A DNA stretch of 64,000 bases from Plasmodium coatneyi (lineage: Eukaryota; Apicomplexa; Aconoidasida; Haemosporida; Plasmodiidae). Below the pieces are notes generated by a model that did no database searches, was not told the origin of the DNA, and saw nothing but the letters and a program-made list of their open reading frames with translations. Made by a program: the position numbers and the translations under genes. Shown piece after piece: positions 43,094-53,571 of this stretch. The DNA is taken from the NCBI RefSeq assembly GCF_001680005.1, contig NC_033565.1, forward strand, positions 787,501-851,500. Reading direction: 5' to 3'. How positions within the stretch are numbered: position 1 is the stretch's first letter; the number at the start of each line of letters is the position of its first letter.

Positions 43094-44001
43094 ATGTGGG
43101 CAACAATTGTTGGAGTTTTCCCCCATGGGGGAGGCTATATACCAGTTACTCCCCCTAGGTGGACTTTCCACTGGTCAGGACGCATCGCATCGCCCTTTGG
43201 ATCCTCGTTGGCGTATTTTCAACGCAACCGTGTGGACATGTACACATATAAGCTATTTTTCCCCCCAAGTTAACCCCTTTAAAGGGCGCACAAATGGACA
43301 CAAGGAGGGGTATCCCCTTTGGTGGTGACCCATTCGCCTATCACCCACTGCAACGTCGAAAAAGGAGCATTCCAACATGTTGATGTTGTGAAGATTGGAT
43401 TTTTTTTTTTTTTTTTCCTTTCCTATTTTGGTGAACTTCTCACACCAAATGATGGGCGGTAAAAATAAACGCTCGTTTGGGATCACGAAACGGGATGTAA
43501 CGATGCTTTTTTTTTTTTTTTTTTGTGTGTTTGGGGGCATGCATTTTTGCTCTGCAGCGACGATTGTGTATTCCCCTGCGTATTCTCTTGAATGTTCATG
43601 GAAATGCTTTTCCGCATGGGCAGCGAATTATTCCCTCAGGGGAAAGGACCCCTGCGTTTAGCAGCGGTATCACGTGGCATCAGTAGGTCAGTGTATCCTT
43701 GCATGCATGCAAGTGGGGTGGTATTCCACCTCGGCAGTACATGCCCTCCGTTCATGGGTACCTTCCACAATTTACGCGTATGCCTAGGCGAGTTCCTTCA
43801 AAAGTATCCAAAATGCGTACACATTTTGCAAACTGGCCTCAATTTCGACTTAAACTTCCACTTGCTCTTTTTTTTTAACACAAAAGTAGGTCCCCAACTT
43901 GAATTTATTTTAAAAAATAGTGCCACTGTACGGAAAAAAAAAAAAAAAATACCTTAACCGTTAAGGCTGTTCAGAAAAAAAAAGCTAACAATGTGTACGC
44001 G

Positions 44002-44033
<32 letters not shown>

Positions 44034-44265
44034 TTTCTATTAAAAGAAACGTACAAGCTTGACAAAGTGGAAAAACAGCACGGGGTGAGGCGCAAAAAGG
44101 CAGTGTGGCGAAATTGTAAAATAACGACATGAAATAACACGGCGAAGTAGCCTAACCGTGAAATCGCAAACTCGTGAAATAAGGAAAAATGAAAAATGGC
44201 AAAACAACGAAACAACGAAAAGTACAGGCAGGCAGCTTTCCAAAAGTAACCATGAGAAAAAAATG

Positions 44266-44296
<31 letters not shown>

Positions 44297-45056
44297 CTTT
44301 CCAGAATTAGGAAAGAAAAAGTAGGTGTCCTTGTGGCTACTGATACCAACAAAAAACTCTTCCCTTTTTTTACCACCATTTATAATTATTTTTTACATTT
44401 TTGTGTTTAAGTTTTTGTAGTTTCCCAATTCATTGTACACCTTTTTGTTGTTTACTTGTTTATGCTTTTTCTTCGCCTTTCCGCTTCACCATTCGGTGAG
44501 GTGGGAAAAAGGAAGCAGCGACTTTGAAGAACAAGTTCTACTGCTCCATTCCCTGGATTGCGCAAGAAGAAAAGCAGTTAAAAAAAAATATTGTCCCCTT
44601 TTTGTGCATATAAAACTGGGTTGAACGGATGTGTATGTAGACCGACCCAGGGTGCACAAAGTATATTCACTTGTGATACACACACATAGGGGTGACGTAC
44701 CAGTTGTGGCGCAGTTAAACATAAAAAATAGGAAACCCCAAAGACCATCCAAAGCTGCGAAACACGCCTAGGTCCACCCCTTTTTTGTTCGAGATAACCC
44801 TGCACAATGACGATAATGAAACAGAACTGTTAAATCGCCATAGTGCAGAGTAGCAGAAGTTGTACACCCCCCCTCTATCTATGTCGTGACGATTTGCATG
44901 TAGGAGGGCAGACACACCAAACGGGTTAACCTCTAGTACGGGTAAAAACCCTCACGATAAAAGAGGGGGTAGGAAAAAAAAAAAAAAAAAAATTAACATG
45001 TTATTCCCTTCTCATAAAGGATAGACACAAGTTACATCCTCGAAAAAAAGTGGAAC
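43094..45056. other. Intergenic upstream of the AP2-like gene
   Basis: Two kilobases with many homopolymer tracts: T at 43400-43416 and 43507-43524, A at 43936-43949, 44002-44030, 44265-44291 and 44974-44992. No credible coding signal. The A/T tracts cluster where promoter and 5' UTR of the gene at 45057 should lie. Confidence 0.55.
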
Positions 45057-48000
45057 ATGAAAATCGTAACCATTCACAAGGGTGAAATTGCACAGATTAG
45101 TAAGGCCAATGGAGACCCCCCCGAGGGTTACAATACGGACAACATTAATGGGCATATCAGCGGTTGTGAGAAACCCGAGGGGGTTAGCTCCCCATTGGAG
45201 AAAAAGTTCGTCCGTGACCGTGGTGTAAATCTCCTACGCAGTAATGAATCCCACGGGGAAAAGGAGAATTCGTGTGTTTCTAGTAACACCGGAGGAAGTA
45301 CCCCCGTGGGTGGTCGTGAATATGTCCGTCGTCCACAGAACACCACGGGATTTGTGCACATTGGTGAGGGTAACGTCGAAAAGGAGACAAGTCCAACACG
45401 AAGGAACAATCCCTGTTGGGGAAGAGGAACAAACGGAACACCTTCAACAGAGTACCAACGTAGCGAAGACGCCGAATCACCACCTTGCCGTCATTCTAAC
45501 TGTTCAGTGAGAAAAAATAATTTTTCTAATGGTGGTCACTCCCGATTGGTGAACCCCCCAAATGGATTTCTTCCCAACAGGGGTGGTAAGTATACATCGA
45601 ATGGACAGGGTGGGGAGGATCAAAACATTTATTTTCCTCGTTCATGGAAGGGGGGAAGACCCAACTGTGCATTCTCCACCCCTGTGGAGGATCGGATGCA
45701 TCCTAGTCGAGGAGGGAAGGAGGAAGAAGGAGATAGAAAGGAAATGATCCCCCACGCGTATGAAGCAGAATCGACTGTCGACGGGAAAAATGGTCCTATT
45801 CTTCCAGGTAGCACCAGTGGAAGCACACGGAATAGGGCGATTTTCCACCATCGTGAAAAGGCTGAGGAAGGAGAAAACCGTCCGAAGGGGGAACAAAATG
45901 TGCATAGATGCTTTTCGAAGTTAATTGAGACGAAGGGAGGAAGAGTGCAGCTGCAAAGTGAAAATGGGAAGAGGCTCACACAAGTGAATCCCCGTTCCGT
46001 TGGCGAGTGGAAGAACCAGTTAGAGGGGAACCACGGAAAGCATCTCCCCCAGGGGGATGCAATAATCGCGAAATATGCACCACATGGTAGTGGTAAAAGT
46101 AACGTGAAAAGGGAGCGACTCCCTGCAAAAAGCCAAAAGGGTGAAATGGTGATGGGATCAACTACATGCCAATCGGGGGGCGGACCCGTCTGTAAAGGGA
46201 ATGAAAAAGTGGAAGAGGGCAAAAGGAGAAAAAGAGGCAAAATGGTAGGAAGCGCAAACAGTATATGCATAGGGGGAGAAAAGAACGAATCGTTCGGGGA
46301 CACCCACACGAAAGACAAGAAGGAAGAAGAGTCATCCCCCGTGAAAAGCCTCCTAGTGTTCGACGAAATTACGAACACATGGAACATCCTGTGGAAGTAC
46401 GGAGGCGTATCGATTATAAAAAGCTACAGCATAGATGCCGGCGGTTCTGCATCTAGGCATGTAGCTCTGAACGATCTGCAAAGCATCAACAACCTGTATG
46501 GTGAAGTAACCACCGGTGTGGACAACGTCACTCCTGAGAAAACGTGGGATCTCATGAGAAATAAGATTTACAAAAAATTTGGAGACAAATACTTTTTTAT
46601 AGGAAAAGACGATGATCGGATGAATGGAAATATAAGCGAGAAAAAGAACAAAACGCAAGAGTTGCAATATGGTAAATCAGACGTGAGTATTGAATCCATC
46701 GCTGAATTTGTCTTGAAAATGCGAAAGAAGCTAAGGGAGGCACAAAACGATGGGAACCGTGTTAAGTGTGAACAGATTTGCAGTATGGGTCATGATACAA
46801 AAGGAGAAAGTGGGAAAAGTTTCAACGTCGAACGGAAAAGTGTTATTCCATTTGGCCAATCAAGTGAGGATTCATCTCTCAAGTGCGAAAAGGAGAGGAA
46901 GTTTAGAAAGGGTCGAAGCAATGAAGGGGGTTCTGGGCAGGAGAAAGAAGGTGCCGTTCAGATAGGCGAAACGGAAGAGACCCCAACGAGGCAGTCGAAA
47001 GGGAAAGAAGGACTGACCTTGAGGAGACCCACAGGGCAAGTGCCAACGGCAAATGCGGAGGAACGGAGAGAACTGATGCGAAGAAGACAAGAAAAGAAAT
47101 TGAAGGAAGAGCTAGCACGGAAAGAAAGAAAACTACGCAGAGAAGAAGAAAAGGAAAAAAAAATCCAAATGAAGGAAGAGAAAAAGAGAATGAGAGAAGA
47201 AAAGAAAAAACTGAAAGAGCAGGAAAAGATAAAAATGAGGGAAGAGAAAGTTAACTTAAGAAAGCTAAAAAAGTTGGAAAAGTGGGAAAATTCAGAAAGG
47301 CTGAAGAGGTGGAAAAAAATGAAAAAGTTAGAAAGGATGGAAAAGCTAGGCAGATTAGGGAGGCGGGAAAGGATAGAGAGGCAGGAAAAGCTGGAAAGGC
47401 AGGGAAGGTTAGACAAGTTGGTAATGATGGAAAGTTTAGACAGGACGGAAGGACTGAACCCCAAGGGGAAGTCAACCCAGGTTGATCGGACTGATCGGGT
47501 AGACAGCGTGGATCCCATCATTGAGGATGGGAGAACCACCAAAGGGAACACCTCTGCAAGCAAGTTGAACTCCTCCCCCGGGAAGGATGAAGGCAATAGC
47601 CCAGATCGTTGCAACAAACTGGGGGAGACCAATTCCACCCCCGATTTGGTCGCAAGTGTCTTGAAAATTTCACTACAGGAGGAGGAAAGGAAAAGACTCT
47701 TTCTGGAGAAGAAGCAAAAAGTGTTGAAGGTAATGCGGAAGAATGTCCTTGTTCAGGGGAAAGTCTACCTGGACGGAGGCTACGGTGATGATGCAAGTGG
47801 GGGTGAAGGAAGAGATGAATGTGAAAATTTTGGAGATCACGCTTCGCCGGGGAATACGGGCAGTTGGGTAGTCTCGTGGGTCCTCTACGGAAGGACGTGC
47901 AGGAAGAGGTTCCCAATTGAAGATTACGGTTTTGAGGAAGCCAAGCAGATGGCGGAAAAGTACAAAAGGGACCGAGTGAATTTTATCCTAAATAACGTAT

Positions 48001-49352
48001 CTGAATATGATACCTACGTTAGGGAAGTTCTGAGCAGCGATCCGGAAGAAGGCAGCAGGTTGGATGCATGCACATTGGTGGCATCCCAAGAACAACTACA
48101 CCATGAACAGCTGATTGAGTTTTGCTGCGGGTTGCTGAAAAACCCCGTAAGTGAAGAACACTGGAAAAACAAGGTAAAATGGATACAAAATAAAAAAAGC
48201 TGGAATATTGAAATTGTGAAAAAAGAACAGAATAAATTTATCAGAGAAAAAATCTATTATTCAGAAGAAAAGTATGGCTACATAATTGGCAAGTGTATAG
48301 CTGTCTATGACTACCTGAACGCAGAACACAAACTTCTGAAAAATTACTTCGACGTGAATGTAGCCAATTTACAGTACGATAGTAAAAGACATGCTTGGAA
48401 AATTTCTAGATACGTTCCTAATCAGCTGAATAAGAAAAATTATTATTTTGACGTGGGTGTGTATGGGTGGATGTATTCTAGGAAGCTGGGTCTTCTGTTG
48501 GCCATTTATTTGAATACAAGGAGACCACTTAAAGGTGATGAGGAGACGCTAAGTAGGAGCTGCTCTTTTGTGAGGCATCTTCAGGAGGATTCCGTGGAGG
48601 GGAGCAGATACCTTTTTCGAGAGAACAGTGTGGGGGAAGATCACTCTAAAAGGGTGGAATCTAATTTTCACGATGACGTAATTGAAGGGGCGGATTTGCC
48701 CTCACCCAGTGGGCAACATAACCCCTGCAAGGAAAAGAGCGTAAGACATTTTCATGCAAATGTAGTTGTGGAGGACAATGAAGTAGGCAACTCCTTCGAT
48801 GGTACGTGCGAAGGGGGGTCACCAACTAGCAGCATCGTGGTCAACCCCGGGGAGGAAGAAAAAAAGGGGTACTTGAACGCCCCGTGTGGGTCCCCGGACG
48901 GAGCTTCGGAAGATGGTCATCCTGTGAAGATGGATCGGGGGAGCAGGGGGGAGGTCAAACGAGGGCGGAAGCGAAAAAAGAAAACGAACGCCGAAGAGGA
49001 GCGAACCATGAATTGCGGAACGGATGATGAAGGTCCGACAAACAAAAGGAGACACTCCCAGAATGAAGAAGAAAAAATGAAAAATAAAACGACACAAAAC
49101 GGAAACGACTTGAAAAAGTTGTACGAGACGGTCCACAACAGAAAGTACTGCCAGCTGAAGGAAATGCACACATGTGGTGAGAAGGAGCTATTAAATTTTC
49201 TCTCCAATGAAAAGGATAGAGCCTTGTTCCTGATGGAAGACATACACATCCAAGGGGAAGACGAGCACTATTTGGTGAACATTTTGGAAAATTATTACTA
49301 CTACAATTTGTGCCGGAAAATGCTCAAAGTGAGGAAGAAACTTTCCATGTGA
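45057..49352 (+). CDS. Large protein with AP2-like DNA-binding modules (candidate ApiAP2-related factor)
   Basis: Single-exon 1,431-residue protein. The first 420 residues are Gly/Asn/Lys/Ser-rich low complexity, and residues ~675-800 are a highly charged Lys/Glu/Arg/Leu coiled coil. Four short modules show the AP2 pattern of three strands with Trp then a helix: ~430 (LLVFDEITNTWNILWKYGGV, SIIKSYSI), ~935 (GSWVVSWVLYGRTCRKRFPI, EDYGFEEAKQMAEKYKRDR), ~1040 (VKWIQNKKSWNIEIVKKEQN, KIYYSEEKYGYIIGKCIAVY) and ~1105 (YDSKRHAWKISRYVPNQLNK, YGWMYSRKLGLLLAIYLN). The second is closest to the ApiAP2 consensus W...Y.G....K.F....YGFEEAK..A. A basic patch near 1300 (KRGRKRKKKTN) could be a nuclear localisation signal. 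I infer a nuclear DNA-binding role. P. falciparum AP2-O2 also lies on the syntenic chromosome, but I cannot show identity. Confidence 0.62.
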   Translation: MKIVTIHKGEIAQISKANGDPPEGYNTDNINGHISGCEKPEGVSSPLEKKFVRDRGVNLLRSNESHGEKENSCVSSNTGGSTPVGGREYVRRPQNTTGFVHIGEGNVEKETSPTRRNNPCWGRGTNGTPSTEYQRSEDAESPPCRHSNCSVRKNNFSNGGHSRLVNPPNGFLPNRGGKYTSNGQGGEDQNIYFPRSWKGGRPNCAFSTPVEDRMHPSRGGKEEEGDRKEMIPHAYEAESTVDGKNGPILPGSTSGSTRNRAIFHHREKAEEGENRPKGEQNVHRCFSKLIETKGGRVQLQSENGKRLTQVNPRSVGEWKNQLEGNHGKHLPQGDAIIAKYAPHGSGKSNVKRERLPAKSQKGEMVMGSTTCQSGGGPVCKGNEKVEEGKRRKRGKMVGSANSICIGGEKNESFGDTHTKDKKEEESSPVKSLLVFDEITNTWNILWKYGGVSIIKSYSIDAGGSASRHVALNDLQSINNLYGEVTTGVDNVTPEKTWDLMRNKIYKKFGDKYFFIGKDDDRMNGNISEKKNKTQELQYGKSDVSIESIAEFVLKMRKKLREAQNDGNRVKCEQICSMGHDTKGESGKSFNVERKSVIPFGQSSEDSSLKCEKERKFRKGRSNEGGSGQEKEGAVQIGETEETPTRQSKGKEGLTLRRPTGQVPTANAEERRELMRRRQEKKLKEELARKERKLRREEEKEKKIQMKEEKKRMREEKKKLKEQEKIKMREEKVNLRKLKKLEKWENSERLKRWKKMKKLERMEKLGRLGRRERIERQEKLERQGRLDKLVMMESLDRTEGLNPKGKSTQVDRTDRVDSVDPIIEDGRTTKGNTSASKLNSSPGKDEGNSPDRCNKLGETNSTPDLVASVLKISLQEEERKRLFLEKKQKVLKVMRKNVLVQGKVYLDGGYGDDASGGEGRDECENFGDHASPGNTGSWVVSWVLYGRTCRKRFPIEDYGFEEAKQMAEKYKRDRVNFILNNVSEYDTYVREVLSSDPEEGSRLDACTLVASQEQLHHEQLIEFCCGLLKNPVSEEHWKNKVKWIQNKKSWNIEIVKKEQNKFIREKIYYSEEKYGYIIGKCIAVYDYLNAEHKLLKNYFDVNVANLQYDSKRHAWKISRYVPNQLNKKNYYFDVGVYGWMYSRKLGLLLAIYLNTRRPLKGDEETLSRSCSFVRHLQEDSVEGSRYLFRENSVGEDHSKRVESNFHDDVIEGADLPSPSGQHNPCKEKSVRHFHANVVVEDNEVGNSFDGTCEGGSPTSSIVVNPGEEEKKGYLNAPCGSPDGASEDGHPVKMDRGSRGEVKRGRKRKKKTNAEEERTMNCGTDDEGPTNKRRHSQNEEEKMKNKTTQNGNDLKKLYETVHNRKYCQLKEMHTCGEKELLNFLSNEKDRALFLMEDIHIQGEDEHYLVNILENYYYYNLCRKMLKVRKKLSM

Positions 49353-50236
49353 TTTTTTCAACACATTTATCCACAATTATTTTTTTCTCAACATTTTTAT
49401 TTTATTTTTTTTTTTTGTCGGAAGAGTTAATTCAGTTTTGTTAGCATGTGTGCCTGACGGGGTGGAGTTACCCCTAGTCGTTCGCCCATTCGGGGAAAGT
49501 TACAGGGACCATTAGTCAGTTGGTTCGATCTGGTGTTCACGTATGATCATATAAGTCTGTAGGTTCCCATTATATGCGTTTTTTTTATTTTATTTTGGGG
49601 AGTGGACACCATGTTACACTATTGTACTACTGCGTCAGTGTGTTGTTATCATTTTGCAATTTTTTGAATAAATTTCCTCCTTTTAGAGCATTTTTCATCG
49701 TTCTGCTTTATTATTTTTTTTTTTACAACAGTTGTTATTGTCTTGGTATGAGAACATCGCCATGCCTATTACACAGTTTATTTATTTTCTCTTTAAAGGT
49801 ATCCCCCGCGCAGCTAGCCTTTTTTTGTGTGTATGTACAGGTTAGCGGAAAAAAAAAAAAAAAAAAAAAAAAAAATCCAGCACGGCGACCACACACGGAC
49901 AAACATACGAACATACATAGGAACATGCATAGGAACTGCATGCGTGTGTGCCCGTGCGTAGTACCTTTACTTACCGTTACGTGAAGATAATTTTTTTAAG
50001 AAAACTTTTGTTATGAAGGAAAACTCGGCTTTCACCCTTTTGTTGAGAAGGCATTTCCATTTTGTCCACTCGGTTGGTTTGGCTGTTTGAGCGCCCGGTC
50101 AGGAAAAAAAAAAATCGTTACAATTTTGAACATCCCAAAAAAAGTAACTCAACGTGGAGGCAACGCGACAGTTGCTCGTTCCGTTTTGTGAGATGATCAT
50201 CCCTTTGTAGGGACTCCACGTGGCTAACCTCCCCCA
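49353..50236. other. Intergenic upstream of apicortin
   Basis: No gene supported. A 27-A tract at 49849-49875 and shorter T tracts are present. The sequence should hold the apicortin promoter. Confidence 0.55.
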
Positions 50237-50950
50237 ATGGATTGCACAACAAACCTGTATGACGGTGCGTTGAGGGGCAGTCCCCACTTTCGCTGTGATG
50301 GCGACTTACAGTCTGTCAGGAAGCACTTCACCAATTTCACGGAAAGTGCAAAATTGAATTTCCCCCTGGAGGTAGGCACTCCCAAGGAGAAGCAGAGGAG
50401 AAGGCACGAAAATGTGTTTGACCGATTGACGGATGAGAACTTTTACACAGGAATGCACAAGCAGAAGTTTGACACGTTAAGGAGCAGGGCAGCCGCGAAA
50501 GGCACTTCTCCAAATTTTAACCCTAACCACCTACTAACGGGGGGATGTCCCCCCATCGAACAATACCCAGGGACGATTTTTCAGAAGTGCAAAAGATCCG
50601 TTGTCACGCCGGGGACGCTGGGGGTGCAAAAGTATGGAATTCAAATTGCACAGCCGAAGAATATTTGGCTGTTTCGCAACGGAGATGAACACCACGAAGG
50701 GCTGCTTTTCCTAGTCAAGTCACACATGCACAATTGGAAGTCGCTGCTGAGCGAAATTACCAAAGTGCTAAACCCCACCATTGGACCTGTTAGAATTATT
50801 TACAACGCGAACTTTCACCAGGTTCGCACAGTCGCAGCGCTGAACGATGGGGAGAAATACCTTTGTACATCTGGGGAACCCCCCGCGCGTTTGGACAGGC
50901 TGACTCGCTTCCTCAGTCCCTGGGTGATGCACGGCAATGACCCCCACTGA
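50237..50950 (+). CDS. Apicortin (partial p25-alpha + doublecortin domains)
   Basis: Single-exon 237-residue protein. Residues about 55-80 carry the p25-alpha/TPPP signature (VFDRLTDENFYTGMHKQKFD), which parallels FDRLTD...(F/Y)TG-x-HK-x-(R/K)F. Residues about 140-225 form a doublecortin domain (NIWLFRNGDEHHEGLLFLVK, WKSLLSEITKVLN, VRIIYNANFHQVRTVAALND, GEKYLCTSGE), including the family's (I/V)-x-(I/V)-x-RNGD start and GE-x-Y-(V/L) strand. This pair of domains defines apicortins, microtubule-associated proteins that stabilise apical tubulin in apicomplexans (family knowledge). The length matches the family. It is convergent with eIF3B about 390 bases downstream. Confidence 0.93.
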   Translation: MDCTTNLYDGALRGSPHFRCDGDLQSVRKHFTNFTESAKLNFPLEVGTPKEKQRRRHENVFDRLTDENFYTGMHKQKFDTLRSRAAAKGTSPNFNPNHLLTGGCPPIEQYPGTIFQKCKRSVVTPGTLGVQKYGIQIAQPKNIWLFRNGDEHHEGLLFLVKSHMHNWKSLLSEITKVLNPTIGPVRIIYNANFHQVRTVAALNDGEKYLCTSGEPPARLDRLTRFLSPWVMHGNDPH

Positions 50951-51341
50951 TCAGGTAGCTGTGCTAGCCTTATTAAGGACGCTTCAAGCACAAATGAAAA
51001 AAATTGCCAGCTATACTCTGTTATGGACGCGGCGCGTAACATACACCACAATGTGGGTATTTCAATTCTTCCCTGCGGATCACCTCCTACGAAGTGGGCA
51101 TACCGGAAATACACCTTGCATATGTTATGTGTGAAAAAGGGTATTTTTTACGAGTTCTTTCTGTGAGTAGTTTTACATGTTGATGGATGGACATGAAGGT
51201 GGGCGCAAATGGTGACCCAAATTATACTGTGCAACAAGCACAAATGTATTCAATTCATGCAGAGCATTTGTAAATTGTTACAAGGAAGAAAAAAAAAAGG
51301 GACAGGTCGGATAGTTTTTTTTTCACCACCCGGTTTAAGGT
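50951..51341. other. Short convergent intergenic region
   Basis: About 390 bases between apicortin (plus) and eIF3B (minus) stop codons. It must hold both 3' UTRs, which may overlap. No gene seen. Confidence 0.6.
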
Positions 51342-53492
51342 TTATGCGAATATTTCCTGCTTGACGGAGAGGACGTGCTCAATGACGACGGTCTTCTCCT
51401 CCCACTCGAATTGGCTCTCGAATTGCTCCCAATTCTTCTTGAATTCCTCATACTCCTTAAAGGAGTGGAAGAGCTCCGTGACTTTTTCTATCCTCTCGTT
51501 AAATGACTCTTCTACAGCTTTTCGATCTGTTATGAGTTGATTTCGTTTGGCTTGTCTAACCTTCTCATCCATGACGTCAAACTTTTTGGAGTAATCCTTT
51601 AGGTTATTTTTTATGTCCATTTTTTGCTTGTCACTGAAGAGGGACTTGGGGTGTGGTCTAAAGAAGAACTGAAAGAAGGAGGGCTTCTTAATGGTCATTA
51701 GGCACCTGCCTTGGAAGGACCATATGAAGAATCCCGTTTCGCTGTTTTCTTCTCTGTAACTGGAGCTGGCTGCGTTAGACATACTGGAGACGGATGTGAC
51801 TAGATACCTTCCACAGTTGCTCCATGAGACGGAATTGGCCAGGAGGTGTTCATCCTTATGTATGACTTCCACTTCATCGTTCGTATTGAGACAGCAGAAG
51901 TAGAGTAGACCTTCCGAACCTAGGGAAGCTAGGATGAAGTAGGATCCCTGTGGTGACCATCGCATGAAGTTCATCTGGCTGTTAATGTCGAAGGTGCTGG
52001 TCCACTTGGTATTTCTAGCCGTTCCTTTGTTTTCAATTTTGTAGAACCTAATTTGTTGTCTGCTCGTGGCTTCATCTCTGACGATTAAGGCGAATCTATT
52101 ACTATTGGATTCTTCCCAGTGGAACTGCTTCGTCTTTATTCCATCTATTTGGACGTTATCGACGGGGATGTTCTTTTCTCTGATTCGGAAGATTTCCAAC
52201 TGGGTGAATTCTTTCTTGCTCTTCTTGCTGATCTTTTTCTCGATGGTAGTTTTTAGACACAAGTAATCTCCCTTACTTTGCCAGTGAATCGACGCATGGA
52301 CTACGTCATAAATTTTTCTAGAAACGAGTTCCTTCCTCGAGGGTATATCTACCAGGATAAGTGTCCCTGGGGTAGTCTTCGTGCCTGGAATCCATATAGA
52401 CATAATATTATCTACAGGGGACCAATCGAATTCCTTAACGAAGGTGTATTTAAGGGGTGTCCTCTTCTTCTCATGGTCTTCCATCAAAAGCATACTTGGC
52501 AGTTCATACACGTAGACCTCTTTCTGTTTTCCCATACAAGCAATATACTTATCGTCTGGGCTCCACAAGAAGTAATGGTAGCTCTTATCCCTGGCGCTAT
52601 ATTCTGGCGTAATAAACGAACGTAGTAACTTTCCCGTTATGACACGCCAAATACATATGGACTTTTCATTTCTCAGCGAAGCAGGGGTTCCATCCCATGT
52701 GAGGACATAATTTTCATTGGGTGAGAAGCTAATCTCTTTTACACTTTTATGTTGCAGTCGAATGAGTTTTTCAAAGTTGTCTCCCCCCCAAAGGGCTATA
52801 CCTGGGTTGTGAAAACTGACTAAGTAGGACCCTTGGTTACTCCACTGGACACTGGAGAATGGAGCACTCTTCTTATACGTCGTGTAAATAAGTTGTGGTT
52901 CCTTCTCGAGAGGATCGAACCAGTGCACTTCAAAGTGGGAATCATACCTAACGATGAATTGTTCTCTGCACCTTTCATCGTATAACCACCACCTGATTTT
53001 TTCTCTCGTAAATCCAACCACATTAATTGGCATAACGTGTTCATCCCTACTTATGATGTTTTCTATGTCGTCCATTTTTGAAGCTGTTAACACGTGTTTT
53101 GCATCCAGCTTTAGCTTGTTCAGAATTTTCACTGCTTCATTTGCCTGGAAACTGTCATTAAAGGTGACGAAGCATATCCCTTTCGTCTTCTTCTCATCGT
53201 CCACGGGCATGTATATTTTTATATTCAGCAGAGAGGAATCACTTATTTTGGCGTTCAAATGTCTTATGAACAATTTTTTTAACACCTCCGCTAATCTGCT
53301 GTGCTTCTCTTCCTCTACCTTTGGAATGCCTAGTATGGTCACTATTTTGGGGAATTGGGTTTCCAGCGTGATCAGTGCTTCCTTCTCTGCATACTTCTTG
53401 TTCAGCAGTTCCTCATCTCCTTCATCGCTGTCGTCCGACAGGAACTCCTCCAGCTCCCTATCGCTCAGTTCGCTCTCCGGGACCTTCACCAT
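51342..53492 (-). CDS. EIF3B: Eukaryotic translation initiation factor 3 subunit B
   Basis: Single-exon 716-residue protein, the usual eIF3b size. It opens with an acidic segment (SDRELEEFLSDDSDEGDEEL). About residues 45-145 form an RRM (FPKIVTILGIPKVEEEKHSR, KTKGICFVTFNDSFQANEAV). From ~160 a nine-bladed WD-type propeller follows (YDSHFEVHWFDPLEKEPQLI, VQWSNQGSYLVSFHNPGIAL, FSPNENYVLTWDGT, FLWSPDDKYIACMGKQKEVY, MRWSPQGSYFILASLGSEGL, WSNCGRYLVTSVSS). The C-terminal helical tail (EYEEFKKNWEQFESQFEWEE) contacts eIF3i/g in other eukaryotes. It is the scaffold of the eIF3 complex on the 40S ribosome. It is divergent from the capping-protein gene. Confidence 0.94.
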   Translation of the reverse strand: MVKVPESELSDRELEEFLSDDSDEGDEELLNKKYAEKEALITLETQFPKIVTILGIPKVEEEKHSRLAEVLKKLFIRHLNAKISDSSLLNIKIYMPVDDEKKTKGICFVTFNDSFQANEAVKILNKLKLDAKHVLTASKMDDIENIISRDEHVMPINVVGFTREKIRWWLYDERCREQFIVRYDSHFEVHWFDPLEKEPQLIYTTYKKSAPFSSVQWSNQGSYLVSFHNPGIALWGGDNFEKLIRLQHKSVKEISFSPNENYVLTWDGTPASLRNEKSICIWRVITGKLLRSFITPEYSARDKSYHYFLWSPDDKYIACMGKQKEVYVYELPSMLLMEDHEKKRTPLKYTFVKEFDWSPVDNIMSIWIPGTKTTPGTLILVDIPSRKELVSRKIYDVVHASIHWQSKGDYLCLKTTIEKKISKKSKKEFTQLEIFRIREKNIPVDNVQIDGIKTKQFHWEESNSNRFALIVRDEATSRQQIRFYKIENKGTARNTKWTSTFDINSQMNFMRWSPQGSYFILASLGSEGLLYFCCLNTNDEVEVIHKDEHLLANSVSWSNCGRYLVTSVSSMSNAASSSYREENSETGFFIWSFQGRCLMTIKKPSFFQFFFRPHPKSLFSDKQKMDIKNNLKDYSKKFDVMDEKVRQAKRNQLITDRKAVEESFNERIEKVTELFHSFKEYEEFKKNWEQFESQFEWEEKTVVIEHVLSVKQEIFA

Positions 53493-53540
53493 CCTAGCGT
53501 CGTCACTGCTACTATTACTGATTTTGTCACAATTGGTGCT

Positions 53541-53571
<31 letters not shown>

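Noticed and set aside
45629..46387. Minus-strand frame of 252 residues
   Set aside because: Antisense of the low-complexity N-terminus of the AP2-like protein; no start context or family.
46958..47638. Minus-strand Ser/Phe/Leu repeat frame
   Set aside because: Shadow of the charged coiled coil in the AP2-like protein.
50519..50533. Telomere-like taaccctaacc in apicortin
   Set aside because: Only about two units, in frame within a conserved coding region (NPNH); chance match rather than an interstitial telomeric repeat.
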